From Rubrivivax sp. (lineage in GTDB: Bacteria; Pseudomonadota; Gammaproteobacteria; Burkholderiales; Burkholderiaceae_C), in NCBI GenBank assembly GCA_027485165.1, contig JAIXRN010000002.1, positions 1 through 38,670 of the forward strand: a stretch of DNA of 38,670 nucleotides. Direction: 5' to 3'. This document shows positions 1 through 8,073 of the stretch, piece after piece (position 1 is the stretch's first letter; each line of letters begins with the position of its first letter). Both the position numbers and the translations under genes were made by a program. A model generated the notes under the pieces. The model had not been told where the DNA came from and made no database searches. It worked only from the letters and a program-made list of their open reading frames with translations.

Positions 1-106
1 AGTCAAGGAGGAGCCAGCGCGGTGCCGAACAGAACGGTTAGCCTGCAACGCGCTGGCGGGGGACATGAGCGGAAGGGGCCACCCAAGACCCGCAGCCCCA
101 GGGACC
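1..106 (-). repeat. Dispersed repeat family A, left copy (truncated by window edge)
   Basis: The first 84 bases match the reverse complement of the right end of the window (base n pairs with base 38650-n) with about 11 mismatches. Weaker similarity continues to about base 106 (roughly 17 of the last 23). The most conserved block is CGCTGGCGGGGGACATGAGC with its neighbours. The outer end of the element, which in the right copy carries a 13-base terminal inverted repeat, is cut off here by the window edge. It lies downstream of the hydrolase gene and has no coding potential that I can support. The remaining bases up to the hydrolase stop hold nothing else I recognise. Confidence 0.85.
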
Positions 107-182
107 AAGCTGACAAGCCGAACGGTCCAAGCGAACGACCGAAAAGGGCCGAGAGCAGCCCGTCAGCCAGAGGTGGGCTGAA

Positions 183-225
183 GCGCGCCAGAGAATCAGA
201 CGGCTGGCGCGCTGAAGCGCGCCAG
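183..225 (-). terminator. Overlapping hairpins at the 3' end of the efflux operon
   Basis: CTGGCGCGCT (204-213) and AGCGCGCCAG (216-225) form a perfect 10-bp inverted repeat. A second copy of GCGCGCCAG at 183-191 can instead pair with CTGGCGCGC at 204-212, with a 12-base loop, so two mutually exclusive stems straddle the hydrolase stop codon. The same 15-base word occurs directly repeated at 177-191 and 211-225. There is no clear U-tract after the stem, so intrinsic termination is only a guess; protection of the mRNA 3' end is equally possible. Confidence 0.35.
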
Positions 226-1209
226 GATGGCCGCGTGCTGCTGCGGCCAGGCGCTGATGGCGCTGCCATCGCCTTCGAACACGGCGCTCACAAAGGCCAG
301 GGTCAGCGCCTGGGTGGCGGCCTTGACCTGCGGGTTCAGGGCCACGCCGCCGGTGCCGGCGCGGTCGGTGAACATGCTGTGCGAACCGCCTTCGAAGACC
401 GCCAGCCACTTGGCCCGGCTGCCCACGGCGTCGAACACCGCCACGCGGTCTTCGGAACCGCTGTAGTAGCCAGGGATGCGGATGATGTCGTCGGTGGCGG
501 TGACGTGCAGGCTGGGCACGGTAACGCTTTCCAGCACGCGCCGCGGCTCGCGTTCGCCGTAGAACGGCGGGGCCGAGATGGCGATGGCAGCGCGCACGCG
601 CTCGTCCTTCAGCACGATAGAGCGGCCTTCGCGCGCCACCTTGGCGCCGGCCGCCAGCAAGGTGGTGTTGGCGCCGTAGCTGTGGCCAGCAGCGACGATG
701 CGGCTGTCGTCCAGGCGCGGCGCCAGGTCGCCCGCCAGCAGGGTGTCCAGCGCAAAGCGCAGGTCCTGCGCGCGGGCGATGGCTTCAGCATCCTGCGCCG
801 CACCCTGCAGCCGGCCCACCAGGCCGAAGACATTGCCCATCCACAGGTTGCGGTCGCTGCCGACGTGCTGCAGGTGCAGGCTGGCCACGCCGTTGCGGGC
901 GAAGTGCTGGCCCAGGTAGCTGTAGCCGCGGCGCGACCCGCCGATGCCGTGCGAGAACACCACCAGCGGCAGCCGCGCGCTGCGGGCCTGCGCGGTGGCC
1001 GGCAGGTACAGGCGCACCGGCACGGCACGCTGGCGGGCGCTGTCGGCCCAGTCCAGGTCCAGCACTTCGAAGGCGCCTGTCCACTGCGCTTCGGCCGCCT
1101 GCAGCTTCATGGCCGCCAGCGCAGCGGCGCCGGCAGCGGCCTGCAGCAGGGTGCGGCGGGTCAAGTGGCGGGTCGGGTGGCGGCTCAGATGGCGGGTATC
1201 GGGCTTCAT
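196..1209 (-). CDS. Tat-exported alpha/beta hydrolase (chlorophyllase/PET-hydrolase-like esterase)
   Basis: Predicted secreted serine hydrolase of 337 residues. The N-terminus carries a twin-arginine signal (TRRTLLQ near residue 18, then an alanine-rich hydrophobic stretch), so folded export to the periplasm is likely. The mature part has an alpha/beta-hydrolase fold: an oxyanion region FSHGIGG, the nucleophile elbow GHSYG (Ser177), a probable acid in TDDIIR and a probable catalytic His in GGSHSMF. This resembles the chlorophyllase / dienelactone-hydrolase-like group, typically esterases, but the substrate cannot be read from sequence. Its ATG overlaps the stop codon of the upstream RND pump gene (ATGA), so it is probably translationally coupled and the last gene of the efflux operon. 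I chose this start because the reading frame upstream of it is only a shadow of the pump gene. The location suggests that it acts on a compound handled by the pump. Confidence 0.85.
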   Translation of the reverse strand: MKPDTRHLSRHPTRHLTRRTLLQAAAGAAALAAMKLQAAEAQWTGAFEVLDLDWADSARQRAVPVRLYLPATAQARSARLPLVVFSHGIGGSRRGYSYLGQHFARNGVASLHLQHVGSDRNLWMGNVFGLVGRLQGAAQDAEAIARAQDLRFALDTLLAGDLAPRLDDSRIVAAGHSYGANTTLLAAGAKVAREGRSIVLKDERVRAAIAISAPPFYGEREPRRVLESVTVPSLHVTATDDIIRIPGYYSGSEDRVAVFDAVGSRAKWLAVFEGGSHSMFTDRAGTGGVALNPQVKAATQALTLAFVSAVFEGDGSAISAWPQQHAAILARFSAPAV

Positions 1210-4200
1210 GTCGGGGCTTTCTGGGGTGTGACGGCGGCCAGGGCCGCCGGGCTGGGCGGGGCTGGACGGCCGCGGCTGGCCAGGCGCTTCAGGGCATTGA
1301 CGGCGTCGTCCACGTAAGTGAACAGCACGGGGATCACCAGCAGGCTCAGAAAGGTGCTGGTGATGAGCCCGCCGATCACGACGATGGCCATGGGCGCGCG
1401 GAAGCTGGGGTCGGTGCCGATGCCCAGGGCGATGGGCAACATGCCCGCACCCATGGCGATGGTGGTCATCACGATCGGCCGGGCGCGCTTGTGGCAAGCG
1501 TCCAGGATGGCGTGCCAGCGGTCCAGGCCATGGTCGCGCCGCGCGATGATGATGTAGTCCACCAGCAGGATGCTGTTCTTGGTGGCGATGCCCATCAGCA
1601 TGATCAGGCCGATCATGCTGGGCATCGACAAAGCCGTGTTCGTGACGAACAGCGCCAGGAAGGCACCCGGGATCGACAGCACCAGCGCGCCCAGGATGGT
1701 GGCGGGCTGCACGAAGTCCTTGAACAGCAGCACCAGCACGATGTAGATGCACAGCACGCCCGTCAGCATCGCCAGGCCGAAGCTGGCGAAGAGTTCGGTG
1801 AAGGCCTCGGCGTCGCCGGTTTCCGACTGCACCACGCCCGGCGGCAGGTTCTGGATGCTGGGCAGGGCCAGCGCGGCCTTCTGCACGTCGCCCAGGGCCT
1901 GGCCGTTCAGCTCGATTTCGAAGTTGACGTTGCGCAGCCGGTTGAACCGGTCGATCTGAGCCGGTCCGCTGGCAATCGACAGGCTGGCCACGTTGCCCAG
2001 CATCACCGGCCCGTGTGTACCCGGCACCGGCAGCCGCGCCAGCAGGGCCAGGTCGGTGCGCGCTTCGGGCGGCAGGCGCACGACGATGGGCACCTGGCGC
2101 TGGCTCAGGTTCAGCTTGGGCAGGCTCTGGTCGTAGTCGCCGGCGGTGGCGATGCGCAGGGTGTCGGCGATGGCCGCCGCCGTCACGCCCAGGTCGGCGG
2201 CGCGCGCCGAATCGGGCCGCACGATGAGTTCAGGCCGCACCAGGCTGGAACTGCTGGTGACGTTGCCCACGCCGGGGATGGCGCGCAGTTCGCGTTCGAC
2301 GATGGCGGCATGCGCGTTCAGCGCCGCGCCGTCGTTGCCGGCCAGCACCAGCACGTACTTCTCGGCGCTCTGGCCGAAGCCGACCTTCACACGCGCACCG
2401 GGGATCACTTCCAGTGCCGTGCGCAGCTGGCGTTCGATGTCCTGCTTGCTCAGGCCGCCACGTTCGCCGCGCGGCGTCATGTTGATGGTCAGCGTGGCAG
2501 TGCGCACCTCGGGCACGCCGCCGCCGGGGCTGAAGGTGTCGGCGCCGGTGCTGCCGCCGCCCACCGCGGTGTAGACCAGCTTCACGTGCGGGTTGCCCTG
2601 CACCACGCTGCGCGCCTGTTCGGCCACGGCCAGGGTCTGGCCGTAGGTGCTGCCCGGCGGCAGGGTCACGGTCACCTGGGTCTGGCTCAGGTCGTCGGGC
2701 GGCAGGAAGCCGGTGGGCAGCTTGGTGACCAGAAAGAACGACGCGACGAAGAACACCGCCGTCACCAGCATGGTGACGACGCGGTGGCGCAGGCACCAGT
2801 CGGCCCAGCGGCCGTAGCGCAGCAGCCAGGCGGGTTCGACATGGTCCTTCTTCGGCGGCTTCAGGATGTAGGCCGCCATCATCGGCGTGAGCATGCGCGC
2901 CACCACCAGGCTGAAGAAGACCGCAATCGCTGCCGTCCAGCCGAACTGCACGAAGAACTTGCCCGGCACGCCCGACATGAAGGCGGTGGGCAGGAAAACC
3001 GCGATCAGCGTGAAGGTGGTGGCGATCACCGCCAGGCCGATCTCGTCGGCGGCTTCGGTGGCAGCCTGCAGCGGCGTCTTGCCCATGCGCAGGTGGCGCA
3101 TGATGTTTTCGATCTCGACGATGGCGTCGTCCACCAGGATGCCCACCACCAGGCTCATGCTCAGCAGCGTGACGGTGTTCAGCGTGAAGCCGAACAGGTA
3201 GTACATGGCGCCGAAGGTGGGGATGATGGACAGCGGCAAGGCGGTGGCCGCCACCAGGGTGGCGCGCCAGTCGCGCAGGAACAGCCACACCACCAGCACC
3301 GCCAGCACCGCACCTTCCAGCAGCAGGTACATGCTGCCGTGGAAGTTCTCGACCACGGGGTCGACGAAGTTGAAGGCTTCGGTGATGGTCACGTCAGGGC
3401 GTTCGGCGCTGAACTTCGCCAGCGCGGCACGCACGCCGTCGGCGACTTCGGTTTCGCCAGCGCCGCGCGAACGCACGATCTCGAAGCCCACCACCGGCTT
3501 GCCGTTCAGCAGCGCGGTGCTGCGCCTCTCAGCCGTGGTGTCGGTGACCGTGGCCACCTGGTCCAGCCGGATGCGGCGGCCGTCGCTCAGGCCGATTTCG
3601 ATCGCCGCCAGTTCGGCTGCGCTGGCCACCGTGGCAATGGTGCGCACGCTTTGCTCGATGCCGCCCACGTCCACGCGGCCGCCGCTGGCTTCCTGCTGCA
3701 CCGCGCGCAGCTGGCGCGAGATGTCGGCCGCGCTGGCGTTCAGCGCCAGCAGCTTGGCCGGGTCCAGGTTGACCTGCACCTCACGCGCCACACCGCCCAC
3801 GCGCGCCACCGACCCCACGCCGCGCACCGCCAGCATGGCCTTGGTGATGTCGTTGTCGACGAACCAGGAAAGAGCTTCGTCGTCCATCTTCGAAGAAGCC
3901 ACGGTGTAGGTCAGGATCGGCGCGCCCGCCAGCTCGACCTTGCTGATGACGGGGTCGCGCAGATCGGCGGGCAGGTCTGAACGCACGCGCTGCACGGCCG
4001 CGCGCACGTCGTCCAGCGCTTCCTGGGTGGGCTTTTCCAGGCGGAATTCAGCCGTCACGTTGGCCACGCCATCCTGCACCTTGGTGTAGATGTTCTTCAG
4101 GCCCTGGATCGACGCGACGGCGTTTTCCAGCTTGCGCGCGACTTCGGTTTCCAGCTGCGCCGGCGCCGCGCCAGGCAGGCTGGCACTGATGGTGATGGTG

Positions 4201-4328
4201 GGCAGGTCGATGTCGGGGAACTGCTGCACCTTCATGCTCTTGAAGCCCATCGCGCCCAGCAGGGTGAGCATGATGAACAGCATCACCGCGGGGATGGGGT
4301 TGCGGATGCACCAGGCGGAAACGTTCAT
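1206..4328 (-). CDS. RND-family efflux transporter, inner-membrane permease
   Basis: Proton-driven drug/solvent efflux pump of the AcrB/MexB-like superfamily, 1040 residues, a normal length for the family. The first transmembrane helix follows the start (NPIPAVMLFIMLTLLGAMGF), then come the first periplasmic porter domain, helices 2-6, the second large periplasmic loop, and the C-terminal helices. The proton-relay residues are present: Asp400 and Asp401 in GILVDDAIVEIENI and Lys917 in GIATKNSILLVDY. It should form a trimer and dock on the adaptor and outer-membrane channel encoded upstream. It follows the adaptor gene after 36 bases and overlaps the downstream hydrolase gene by 4. Sequence alone does not reveal whether the substrates are drugs, solvents or a metabolite; the absence of a metal-binding signature argues against a heavy-metal (CzcA-type) pump. 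Confidence 0.95.
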   Translation of the reverse strand: MNVSAWCIRNPIPAVMLFIMLTLLGAMGFKSMKVQQFPDIDLPTITISASLPGAAPAQLETEVARKLENAVASIQGLKNIYTKVQDGVANVTAEFRLEKPTQEALDDVRAAVQRVRSDLPADLRDPVISKVELAGAPILTYTVASSKMDDEALSWFVDNDITKAMLAVRGVGSVARVGGVAREVQVNLDPAKLLALNASAADISRQLRAVQQEASGGRVDVGGIEQSVRTIATVASAAELAAIEIGLSDGRRIRLDQVATVTDTTAERRSTALLNGKPVVGFEIVRSRGAGETEVADGVRAALAKFSAERPDVTITEAFNFVDPVVENFHGSMYLLLEGAVLAVLVVWLFLRDWRATLVAATALPLSIIPTFGAMYYLFGFTLNTVTLLSMSLVVGILVDDAIVEIENIMRHLRMGKTPLQAATEAADEIGLAVIATTFTLIAVFLPTAFMSGVPGKFFVQFGWTAAIAVFFSLVVARMLTPMMAAYILKPPKKDHVEPAWLLRYGRWADWCLRHRVVTMLVTAVFFVASFFLVTKLPTGFLPPDDLSQTQVTVTLPPGSTYGQTLAVAEQARSVVQGNPHVKLVYTAVGGGSTGADTFSPGGGVPEVRTATLTINMTPRGERGGLSKQDIERQLRTALEVIPGARVKVGFGQSAEKYVLVLAGNDGAALNAHAAIVERELRAIPGVGNVTSSSSLVRPELIVRPDSARAADLGVTAAAIADTLRIATAGDYDQSLPKLNLSQRQVPIVVRLPPEARTDLALLARLPVPGTHGPVMLGNVASLSIASGPAQIDRFNRLRNVNFEIELNGQALGDVQKAALALPSIQNLPPGVVQSETGDAEAFTELFASFGLAMLTGVLCIYIVLVLLFKDFVQPATILGALVLSIPGAFLALFVTNTALSMPSMIGLIMLMGIATKNSILLVDYIIIARRDHGLDRWHAILDACHKRARPIVMTTIAMGAGMLPIALGIGTDPSFRAPMAIVVIGGLITSTFLSLLVIPVLFTYVDDAVNALKRLASRGRPAPPSPAALAAVTPQKAPT

Positions 4329-4364
4329 GGCGGGCTCTTCAGGCAGCGAAAGGGCTTCAGGGCT

Positions 4365-5516
4365 TCAGGGCTTGGCGGCAGCAATCGCTGGCGGGGCGTC
4401 GACCACGCGGACGGTGTCGCCGTCGCCCAGGAAACTGGCGCCGCTGGCGACCACGCGCGCGGCCGGGTCCAGCCCGCCGGTGACTTCGATACGGTCGCCC
4501 AGACGGCGGCCCACCGTCACCTTCAGCTGCCGCACCTTGTTGTCCGGCGCCAGCTGGAAGACGTAGCTGAAGCCGTCGCGCAACAGCACCGCAGACTGCG
4601 GCAGGGTCAGGGCGGGCGAACGGCCGACTTCGAATTCGCCGCGCGCGAACATGCCCGCGCGGGCCGTGCCGGGCTGGGGCAGGTCGACATAGACCAGACC
4701 GTTGCGCGTCGCGGCGTCCACGGTCGGCGCCACCATGCGCAGCCGGCCGGCTACGGCTTCGCCGCCGGCCGGCGTCACGCGCACCGGCATGCCGGGCTTC
4801 AGGCTGGCCAGCTCGGAACTGGCGACTTCGGCGCGCCATTCCAGCCGGCCCTGGCGGATCAGGCGGAACAGTTCCTGCCCCGGGCTGACGACCGCGCCGA
4901 CGGTCGCCGCGCGTGCGCTGATGACGCCGTCGTCGGGCGCCAGCACCTGGGTCTGCGCCAGGCGCAGTTCGTTGGTCTTGAACAGCGCGCGCTGGGCCTG
5001 CAGCCGGGCTTCGGCGGTGCGTTCGGCCGTCAGGTACTGGTTGATCTGCTGTGCGCTCAGGGCGCCGCTGGCCTGCAGGTCGCGGGCGCGCTGGGCGTTG
5101 GCCTGGGCTTCGGCCAGCGTGGCTTCGGCCTCGGCCACGGCGGCGCGGGCCTGGGCCAGGTCGGCCTGCGGCAGCGCGGCAGCGAAGGTCGCCAGCACCT
5201 GGCCCCGGCGCACGCGGTCGCCCACGTTCACGCGCACGTCGGCCAGGCGCAGGCCGCCGGCTTCGGCGCCGACCACGGCTTCCTGCCAGGCCGCCACGCT
5301 GCCGTTGGCTGCCACCGACAGGGGCAGTTCAGCGCGCTGTGGGCTGGCCAGGGTGACGGTGAGCGCCGGCTTGGCGGCTGGCGCCGCGGCGCCGGCCTTG
5401 GGGTCTTGGGCCTGCACGGAGAGCGCCAGCAGCGCGCCGGCGGCCAGCAGGGCGCCACCGGCGCTGAACCAGGCGGCACGGGCGGGCCCGGGGCGGTTGA
5501 CGGGGAAGAGCTTCAT
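4365..5516 (-). CDS. RND efflux periplasmic adaptor (membrane fusion protein)
   Basis: 383-residue adaptor that bridges the inner-membrane RND pump and the outer-membrane channel. A hydrophobic N-terminal segment ending near AQA serves as signal peptide or anchor; there is no lipobox cysteine. Then come a lipoyl/barrel-sandwich half (VNVGDRVRRGQVLATF), a coiled-coil hairpin rich in Ala, Glu and Gln (about residues 115-185), the second lipoyl half (VLAPDDGVISARAATVGAVV) and beta-barrel / membrane-proximal domains. This order is typical of the HlyD/AcrA-like family. The gene lies 16 bases after the outer-membrane gene and 36 before the pump, all on one strand, so the three should be made together. 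The stop is followed by two close repeats of GGGCTTCAG that have no obvious role. Confidence 0.93.
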   Translation of the reverse strand: MKLFPVNRPGPARAAWFSAGGALLAAGALLALSVQAQDPKAGAAAPAAKPALTVTLASPQRAELPLSVAANGSVAAWQEAVVGAEAGGLRLADVRVNVGDRVRRGQVLATFAAALPQADLAQARAAVAEAEATLAEAQANAQRARDLQASGALSAQQINQYLTAERTAEARLQAQRALFKTNELRLAQTQVLAPDDGVISARAATVGAVVSPGQELFRLIRQGRLEWRAEVASSELASLKPGMPVRVTPAGGEAVAGRLRMVAPTVDAATRNGLVYVDLPQPGTARAGMFARGEFEVGRSPALTLPQSAVLLRDGFSYVFQLAPDNKVRQLKVTVGRRLGDRIEVTGGLDPAARVVASGASFLGDGDTVRVVDAPPAIAAAKP

Positions 5517-5532
5517 GGCGGTGTGGCTTGGT

Positions 5533-7116
5533 TCAGGGGGTGTTCAGGGCAGCCGTGGTGGCGCCCGCAGGCGCTGGGCCAGGTGCGGCAGCGGCCTGGG
5601 CAGCGGAAGCAGGCGGCAGCACCGGGCCCGCGCCCAGCGCGCGCACCAGGGCCACCCAGGCGGCGGCGCGTTCGCGCTGCAGTTCGATCACGGCGCCTTG
5701 TGCAGCCAGCGTGTTGCGGCGCGCGGTTTCCAGGTCCAGCAGGCTGGCCAGGCCACCGCGCTGGCGCGCTTCGGTGGCCGTGAGCGCGGCTTCGAAGTCG
5801 GCCGCGGCGCTGCGCGCGTCGTCGAAGCGCCGGGCCGTGCTGTCCAGCGCCACCAGCGCGGCTTCGACTTCGCGCACCGCACGGCGCGCAGCGGCGCGGT
5901 ACTGCGCCACGGCGTTGTCGTAGTCGGCGCGCGCGGCGGCGGTGTTGGCCGCGCGGCTGCCGGCGTCAAACAGCGGGAAGCTGACCGTCAGCGGGCCGAA
6001 GGACCAGGCGCCACCAGTCTGTGTTTCGCCGCCTTGGCGGAAGGCCACTGCGCCCAGGGTGCCGGCCAGCGTCAGCTGCGGCCACTGGCGGGCGGCCGCC
6101 TGGTCGCGGTCGGCGGCGGCGGCCTGCACGGCCAAGGCAGCGTCGCGCAGGTCCGGGCGCTGGGCCAGCAGGCTGGCCGGCAGCGCCGGGGGCAACACGG
6201 CCGGCGCCTGGGGCAGCCTGGCGGTGGCCGCGGCCAGCTGCTGGCGCAGCGCGGGTTCGGGCAGGTCGCTCAGTTCGACCAGGGCCTTCACCAGGGTGTC
6301 GCACTGCCCTGCCTGCTGGGTGGCCACAGCGCGCGCCTGGGCCGCACCGGCGCGCACCAGCGCGGCATCGGCAGGTGCCACGAAGCCGGCGCGGGCGCTC
6401 AGGTCGGTCAGGCGCGCGGTTTCGGCGCGGCTGGCGGCGTCGGCCTGGGTGGTGCGGGTCTGGGCTTCGCAGGCCCGCAGGCTGACCAGGGTGCTGGTGA
6501 CTTCGGCCGCCAGCGCCAGCCGGGCGTCGACCAGCGCCGACTGCGCGCCCTGCAGCCGGGCGTCGGCAGCGCGGCGCCCGGCGGCCAGGGCGCCGAAAAG
6601 ATCGATTTCCCAGCCCGCCCGCAGCCCGGCCGTGGCTGTGCTGCTGGTGCTGCCGGGCGCGCCCTGGGCGCCGCGGGACTGCGTGAACGCGGCTTCGGCC
6701 GACACCTGAGGCAGCAGGGCCGCACCGGCCGCCACCTGGCTGGCACGGGCACGTTCGATGCGTGCCGCCGCCGCTGTCAGGCTGGGGCTGGCCGACTGCG
6801 CCGCCTGCAGCAGCGCCGGCAGGGCCGGGTCGCCGAAGCGCTGCCAGAACTCGGCCGCGGGCACTGCGTCGCCCGCCGCGCCGGCCATCGCGGGCAGCGC
6901 CGCCTGCCAGGCCGGGGCGACCGGCGGCGTGGCAGGCTGTGCCACCGCCGCACTGCGGGACAAGCCTGCGCCAGGGCCCGCACAGGCGCCCAGGGTCAGG
7001 CTCAGCGCCAGTGCACCCCAGGCCACCCAGCGGTGATGCCGCTGGCCCAGGCCCGAAGCCGGGCGCAGCGCCGTGCGGCAGCGGTTTGGTTTGCGGCTGT
7101 CAGGGTTCAGGGTCAT
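5533..7116 (-). CDS. RND efflux outer-membrane lipoprotein (NodT/OprM-like)
   Basis: 527-residue outer-membrane channel subunit of the tripartite pump. A basic N-terminal region is followed by a hydrophobic segment ending in LTLGAC, a good lipobox that predicts lipidation at Cys45. The typical start of the OEP family follows (EFWQRFGDPAL, then two Ala/Gln-rich repeats forming the alpha-helical barrel). The near-terminal block SFPLFDAGSRAANTAAARADYDN.. matches the second OEP repeat. The n-region is longer than usual (about 30 residues), but no later Met lies before the lipobox. The ATG overlaps the stop codon of the TetR-type regulator gene (ATGA), which ties pump expression to the regulator transcript. 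Confidence 0.92.
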   Translation of the reverse strand: MTLNPDSRKPNRCRTALRPASGLGQRHHRWVAWGALALSLTLGACAGPGAGLSRSAAVAQPATPPVAPAWQAALPAMAGAAGDAVPAAEFWQRFGDPALPALLQAAQSASPSLTAAAARIERARASQVAAGAALLPQVSAEAAFTQSRGAQGAPGSTSSTATAGLRAGWEIDLFGALAAGRRAADARLQGAQSALVDARLALAAEVTSTLVSLRACEAQTRTTQADAASRAETARLTDLSARAGFVAPADAALVRAGAAQARAVATQQAGQCDTLVKALVELSDLPEPALRQQLAAATARLPQAPAVLPPALPASLLAQRPDLRDAALAVQAAAADRDQAAARQWPQLTLAGTLGAVAFRQGGETQTGGAWSFGPLTVSFPLFDAGSRAANTAAARADYDNAVAQYRAAARRAVREVEAALVALDSTARRFDDARSAAADFEAALTATEARQRGGLASLLDLETARRNTLAAQGAVIELQRERAAAWVALVRALGAGPVLPPASAAQAAAAPGPAPAGATTAALNTP

Positions 7117-7988
7117 GCTGATTCTCCAGACCCGGGGGGTGTGCGGCCGTCTGTGCCGGCACTTGTGCGGCCACGTGTACGACCACTCGTGCGGCGCTGG
7201 GCAGGCGTGGCAGCCGGTTCGGCGTGCTGGCCGACGTCACCGGATTCGGCGATCTCGGCAGCCGCAGCGTCCTGCCCCGCCTCGCGCAGGGCCAGGCCGC
7301 GGCGCGCGGCTTCGGCACGCACCATGGCCAGCCCGTACAGAACCAGGCGGTCTGACCAGACTTCGATCTGCTCCGGGCCCTGCATCAGCCCAGGCGCCAG
7401 GGCCTCGGTCATGTCGTAGCCCACATGCAGGTGCACGCCCAGCCCGGCCAGGCCGATGGCCAGGCGCTGCAGGTCGGCATCAGCGGCGCCGGCGTCGGTC
7501 GGCAAGCCCAGGTGCCGGCACAGCAGGGCCAACAGGCCATCGTGCAGCGGCTTGATGCCGTGCGCTGCGTCCATCGGCCACAGGCCCGTGGGTTCCAGCA
7601 TCTCGCGGAAGTGCATCTTCATGCACAGGCGCAGTTTGTCGCCCTGCGTCAGCGGTTCCAGGAAGACGTCGTAGAAGCCGCGCAAGGCCTGCGCAAGGCT
7701 CAAGCGCGGGTCGCTGTAGCGCGCCAGGTCGGCTTCGGGCGACCCGCCCATCGATTCCAGGAACACCGCGCGGTACAGCCCGGCCTTGTCGCCAAAGTAG
7801 TAGCTGATGGCCGCGATGTTGACCTGCGCGGCCTCGGCCAGTTCACGCGTGCTGGTCTTGCTGTAGCCCTGCTGCGCAAACAGGCGCAGGCCGGCCAGCA
7901 GCAGACGCTGGCGGGGTTCTTCTGGCGCCGAGGCCGGCGCAGCCGTGGCCGAGGCGACGGCCACAACGGCCGGGTGGTGAGGTTCCAT
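7113..7988 (-). CDS. TetR-family transcriptional regulator with CecR-like C-terminal domain
   Basis: 291-residue regulator, first gene of the efflux operon. The DNA-binding HTH lies at about residues 25-75 (RLFAQQGYSKTSTRELAEAA, then NIAAISYYFGDKAGLYRAV). The ligand-binding part contains LRLCMKMHFREMLEPTGLW, as seen in the CecR/YbiH (DUF1956) subgroup; recognition of that subgroup is from memory. A tail of about 60 residues beyond the normal domain is rich in Arg, Thr, Gly and Ser (SGRTRGRTSAGTDGRT) and looks disordered. I chose the ATG at 7988; a GTG 21 bases upstream is possible. The ATG has no Shine-Dalgarno sequence and lies 8 bases after a -10-like TACACT, so the message may be leaderless. 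Probably an autorepressor acting at the palindrome upstream. Confidence 0.88.
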   Translation of the reverse strand: MEPHHPAVVAVASATAAPASAPEEPRQRLLLAGLRLFAQQGYSKTSTRELAEAAQVNIAAISYYFGDKAGLYRAVFLESMGGSPEADLARYSDPRLSLAQALRGFYDVFLEPLTQGDKLRLCMKMHFREMLEPTGLWPMDAAHGIKPLHDGLLALLCRHLGLPTDAGAADADLQRLAIGLAGLGVHLHVGYDMTEALAPGLMQGPEQIEVWSDRLVLYGLAMVRAEAARRGLALREAGQDAAAAEIAESGDVGQHAEPAATPAQRRTSGRTRGRTSAGTDGRTPPGSGESA

Positions 7989-7996
7989 GGGCGGCG

Positions 7997-8024
7997 AGTG
8001 TAGCCGCACGAGTCAAACGTTTGA
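7997..8024 (-). promoter_or_regulatory. Candidate operator (12-bp palindrome) and promoter of the TetR-RND operon
   Basis: TCAAACGTTTGA at 8013-8024 is a perfect 12-bp palindrome in the only non-coding gap (7989-8073) before the regulator gene. A -10-like TACACT (minus strand, 7997-8002) lies 10 bases downstream of it, placing the palindrome over the spacer and -35 region, a classic repression position. No good -35 match is seen. TetR-family proteins usually bind palindromes just upstream of their own operon; that this one is bound by the neighbouring regulator is inference. Confidence 0.6.
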
Positions 8025-8073
8025 TTAACCCGTCCCCATCAGCGGTTTTCGAACGCCGCCGTCGCGCCAGGCG

